From Azolla caroliniana (Eukaryota; Polypodiophyta), in NCBI GenBank assembly GCA_043228905.1, contig JBHGNT010000014.1, positions 18,104,001 to 18,168,000 of the forward strand: a DNA stretch of 64,000 bases, given 5' to 3'. The number at the start of each line of letters is the position of its first letter. The first letter of the stretch is position 1. Below the pieces are notes generated by a model. The model saw only the letters and a list, made by a program, of their open reading frames with translations. It was not told the origin of the DNA and made no database searches. Shown here piece after piece: positions 60,901 to 64,000 of this stretch. The position numbers were made by a program, and so were the translations under genes.

Positions 60901-62970
60901 CGGCTTGCGCCCGAAATACAGCTCATGAGCTGACACCTTGTCACCAATGCGGTTTTGTATGTAGACGGCCGTCCGGACCGCCTCCGCCCAGTAGAACCGG
61001 GGCATGCTCTTTTCTTCCAGCATTGCCCTTGCCGCTTCGACGAGTGTCCGATTCTTCCTTTCGGCCACACCGTTTTGCTCCGGTGTGTATCTGCAACTGA
61101 ACTCTCGCCAAATTCCCTTCTGCTGCAGATAACTAGTGAATTGGCTGGAAAAATATTTCTTTCCGCCATCCGATCGAAGGCATTTGATCTTCCTCTCCGA
61201 TTCCTGTTCCACCATCTTTTGGAGGCTCCGGAAACAGTCGAAGACTTTGCTCTTCCGCTCAATGAGGTAGATCCAAGTATGTCGAGTATAGTCGTCGATG
61301 AAGGAGACGAAGTACCGGCTCCCGCCAAGGCTTACACTTTGTGCCGGTCCCCACACATCCGAATGGATGAGATCGAGCTTGTTACGGCTCCAGTTCCGTT
61401 CGGTGGGGAATGGAAGCCGATGTTGCTTCCCAAGTTGGCAGGCTTCACAAATTTCGGCTCTCCGGCCGCTGAACTTCGGCAAACCGACAACGACTTGTTT
61501 CGTTTGTAGGTCTTGAAGCCTCCGGTAGTTGACGTGGCCTATCCGCTTGTGCCACAGGTCGATGTCTGACTCGACCTTCTGTCGATTCGCGAACAGAGCG
61601 GTGCCAAAGTCATTGGTGTTGAGGATAAACATTCTCCCATCTCTGCGCCCTTGCGCAATGACTTCGCCCTCATCCTCAATGAAGCACCCGAGGTGCGTAA
61701 ACCGCACCTGCATCCCCTGGTCGAGAATCTGACCGACGGACACCAGGTTCTTCGTGATTGTCGGAACGTGTAATACATTCATTAGCTTCCCTTTTTGTCC
61801 GACGTGGCTTAGAGGGACTTCTCCGACGTGCACGATTGGGTGAGGAGTGTCGTCTCCGGTTTCGACTACTCCTGGTTGATCCGGTTTCTCCAGAAAGGAG
61901 AACCACTCTTTGTGGCTCGTCCTGTGGTTCGACGCGCCGGAATCAACATACCACACTTCCTCCATTTTGGAAGTGGTCTTCTTCATTGAGTTTGCCTTGT
62001 GATTCATCACCAAGGCTGGCCCCTTACCGGTCTTTCCGGTTCCGGATCCTCCTGATCCGTTTGCGTAATGCGAGTTTTGCCGGCCACCCTTACCGGTCTT
62101 GCCGGATCCGGATTTGTCCGAATCGGCACGCTTTCTCCAGCACTCGCTTTCCCTATGGCCTTTTTTGCCACAGTACCAACATTCCGTAGCGGATTTGTCT
62201 TGCCGGCCTCCGGCACCGCCTTGACTCCCCCTACTTGTGGAAGTCCCGGAACTGCTGTCGGCACACTCATAGTGCCTTCGTTCCTGCTCTTGTCGGCCGC
62301 CTCCATTGCGTGCCGACCCACCTCTTCCACCACGCCCACGGAGCCGATCCGTTCCCGTGTACAACATTTGGCTGTCCGGGGATGCACTGGTAGATGCACC
62401 GGCGTGGTTCTCCTCTACAAGGAGCATCGATTGTAAGTCAAAGAATGAGGGGGTATTCTCCCTTGTACACACTGCAGTCCGGAACGCTCTGAACTTGGAC
62501 GCCAGGCCTCCGAGACATACCTGCACCATCTCATCTTCCTCTACGGTAACATTGATAGAGGCGAGCGAGTCGCAGATTTCCTTTATCCGGCCCGTGTAGT
62601 CTGCCACGAACATGTTCTTCTGTCGAACATTGCTCAACTCCTGTCTCAGTTGCAGCTTCCAGGCAGTGGTGCTTGCGGCGAAAACCTTTTTCAGGTTCCC
62701 CCAAGCATCCTTCGGTGTCTTGGCGTCACGGATGTGGCTGAGCAGCTGATCGCCGACACTGGACGCGAAGCAGTACATCACCCTGCTTGCCGCCTGTTCC
62801 CATACCTGGAAGTCCTTGTGTGCCGAGTCGGGCGCCGCATCATTCGCTCCTTCGACATAACTCCAGTACCCGTGTCCAAGCAGGTACTGGTGCATCTTGT
62901 AAGACCAGGATGCGTAGTTGCTCCTGTCGAGCTTCTCCACCGGGAGCGACGTAGCCATGCCTCTATCCAT
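57928..62970 (-). CDS. Gag-pol of copia element A, one internal TAG, long C-terminal extension
   Basis: 1680 codons in one frame, broken only by TAG at 59229-59227 (codon 1248), where element B has a sense codon. Order by residue: gag 1-260 with UBN2-like sequence; zinc knuckle C264, C267, H272, C277; protease DSG 343-345; integrase zinc ligands H474, H479, C508, C511 and catalytic D538, D601, E637 (35 residues between the last two). Reverse transcriptase follows with YVDD at 1117-1120, then RNase H past the stop (TDADWAGD, STEAEY) to about 1420. A further 244 residues (about 1437-1680) follow, highly charged, with C1489, C1494, C1500, C1503, H1506, H1507 and H1512 and a WSDVV motif at 1541-1545. 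The frame runs through the polypurine tract and ends in the LTR. The extension is unusual for copia and is also seen in B. Confidence 0.93.
57934..57946 (-). promoter_or_regulatory. Polypurine tract of element A
   Basis: TTGAGGGGGAG lies directly before the 3' LTR on the - strand. It is also the last coding stretch of gag-pol. Confidence 0.88.
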
Positions 62971-63041
62971 GTCTTCTACTGTGTCTGTTTCTGTTAGGGT
63001 TTTCTTCTTAAGAGTAAATGTCTGCAGCAGAGGTTCTCAAC

Positions 63042-63059
63042 CCTCGCGCTCTGATACCA
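63042..63059 (-). promoter_or_regulatory. Primer-binding site of element A
   Basis: TGGTATCAGAGCGCGAGG directly follows the 5' LTR on the - strand. It is the plant copia site for initiator tRNA-Met. Confidence 0.92.
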
Positions 63060-63098
63060 TGTGAACGTAAGTGTTTGCGGAAGCGTAAAACAGAGAAC

Positions 63099-63168
<70 letters not shown>

Positions 63169-63472
63169 AGAACACAATTTCAAAATTATATCAAAACTCT
63201 GTACACACACAATGCTAAGTAGCACTATTTATACAAGTCCTCTTGGGACTGACAGAAGTACCATGTACTTCAATGCTCACAGGAGCATCTGACACTTACT
63301 ACGAGACTATAGCTACCTAGTAGTCTATCCTATACTAGGCTTCCGATTGGACTTCCGGTTACGGATTGCACCCGGCCTCCACTGCTTGCCGGTTCGGTTG
63401 CTCAGCGTAATACCGATCTGTTTCGCCCGATCCGTCTCGCTTACCGGCTCCGGTTGAGCTTGCCGCTCAACA
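63060..63472 (-). mobile_element. 5' LTR of element A
   Basis: 413 bp, from TGTTGAG (63472) to TTCACA (63060) on the - strand. A long GA run (about 63103-63164) lies in the part that would be transcribed. A TATAAATAG box at about 63233-63225 is the probable promoter. Confidence 0.95.
63225..63233 (-). promoter_or_regulatory. TATA box in the 5' LTR of element A
   Basis: TATAAATAG on the - strand, about 170 bases before the LTR end, is the expected position for the U3/R boundary of a short copia LTR. Confidence 0.65.
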
Positions 63473-63477
63473 CATTT

Positions 63478-64000
63478 TTCGGAGATGCTCGGCATTCAGC
63501 ATCTCGATGTGCCGTACTTGAGGGGGAGAACAGGAACATGAAAGAATGGCACCGGATAAGGACCCGGAGAGGAAGAAAGAACCAAGGGGGGAGATAAGCA
63601 TAAAAAGGAAACTGAGCAACAAGTCAGAGCAAACGTCAGCAGCGGTAGAGTCAAGAAGGACAGAGCCGACCGGAAGAAGGCCAAGACCCGGACGTGGTCT
63701 GATGTGGTGAAGGGCCTAGAAACGGAAGACAAGTTGGAGACTACCAGTTCGGACAAGAGTTGGAACGAATAAGAGGAAGCCGATTCGGTTCAAGATTTGG
63801 AGACGTTGGATCAACTAAAGCCCAAGCAGACGAGAAGGCAATGAAAGTCGACACTGACACGGAGGAACCGATGGATCGACAAGCGCCAGAGTCATAACAG
63901 CGAACGAGTTGAAATGGGCTTGTTGAGTAGACAAGCCGACCAAGGAGGTCGAGGTGCGCAGTACCGGACGGGTCGCGGGAAGCGGAACCAGACCGAATGA
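63478..64000 (+). pseudogene. Element B, C-terminal extension after the nested insertion
   Basis: The sequence continues B's frame after the CATTT duplication: SEMLGIQHLDVPYLRGRTGT, then stops at about 63539 and 63560. KKAKTRTWSDVVKGLETEDK and TTSSDKSWNE then match the extension of element A (KTRKWSDVVRGL, DSDKSWNE). Further stops follow. It shows the extension was already present before the two copies separated. Confidence 0.82.

Larger units (their letters stand above)
57543..63472 (-). mobile_element. Ty1/copia element A, nearly intact, nested in B
   Basis: 5930 bp on the - strand with two LTRs, primer-binding site, gag-pol and polypurine tract. Both sides carry CATTT (57538-57542 and 63473-63477), the 5-bp target duplication. 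Removing the insert rejoins the RNase H end of element B in frame. By eye the LTRs differ by about eight substitutions plus two length changes (GA run, one 24-base segment), so A is much younger than B, whose frame is full of stops. Confidence 0.96.
52146..64000 (+). pseudogene. Decayed gag-pol of copia element B, split by two insertions
   Basis: The start MDRGMANSLP matches element A. Early gag has a deletion (after residue 32) and at least a dozen stops or frameshifts follow along the length. Order: gag, interruption by a solo LTR (52708-54017), zinc knuckle (CWYCSKKGHREREC), protease WYVDSGAS, and integrase with the fourth zinc ligand changed (CEAY). About 35 codons are missing after MLEEK. 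Then come RT with LLYVDDLV and RNase H to KLQHF at 57542. The insertion of element A (57543-63472) follows. The frame then continues at 63478 (SEMLGIQHLDV) into the same C-terminal extension as A, including KTRTWSDVVKGL. The 3' LTR is beyond the window. Confidence 0.88.

Noticed and set aside
1-64000. CRISPR arrays, rRNA genes, bacterial operons
   Set aside because: No regularly spaced identical repeats with unique spacers, no rRNA-like sequence, and introns plus plant transposons show nuclear plant DNA.

Overview
The window is nuclear DNA of a land plant, probably one with a large, repeat-rich genome. Two ordinary plant genes with long introns sit among LINE, LTR-retrotransposon, Mutator-like and hAT-like copies and very long CT/GA, TATG and telomere-like simple repeats. 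The amount and style of the repeats (long CT runs, LINE pieces with a zinc-binding C-terminus) would suit a fern, but that is an impression and not a proof.

Left third (1-30 kb): after about 4.9 kb without a gene (telomere-like CCCTAA repeats at 2.8-3.4 kb) comes a five-exon sulfotransferase-like membrane protein gene on the + strand (4941-7920). After a gene-poor spacer comes a 15-kb gene on the - strand (27887 down to 12780). I could resolve it into 22 coding exons that join in frame to 1449 codons. It encodes the large plant-specific glycine-rich, multi-pass membrane protein whose Cys-rich segment often gets it labelled 'ephrin type-B receptor-like'. Its introns hold four 3' pieces of one LINE family, all in the same orientation, and an antisense exon-like ORF. 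Its 5' side is a microsatellite region (29.2-30.7 kb).

Middle (30.7-51 kb): no intact host gene seen. This stretch has SINE-like units with two facing tRNA-like halves, two LINE remnants, a decayed gag-like stretch, a Mutator-like (MULE) element with one internal stop and an odd inverted duplication of its own 3' coding end, a diverged 0.65-kb direct repeat on either side of that MULE, a solo copia LTR, and a hAT-like MITE with a perfect 8-bp target duplication.

Right (51.3-64 kb): a nested stack. An LTR-like sequence (51349-51677) is interrupted by an old Ty1/copia element (B, + strand, from 51678). B is interrupted by a 1.3-kb solo LTR (52708-54017) and later by a young copy of its own family (A, - strand, 57543-63472, TSD CATTT). 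B resumes at 63478 and leaves the window. A carries a nearly intact gag-pol with a single in-frame stop. After RNase H it has a 244-residue C-terminal extension with a Cys/His cluster, which is also recognisable in B. That extension is the most distinctive thing in the window.
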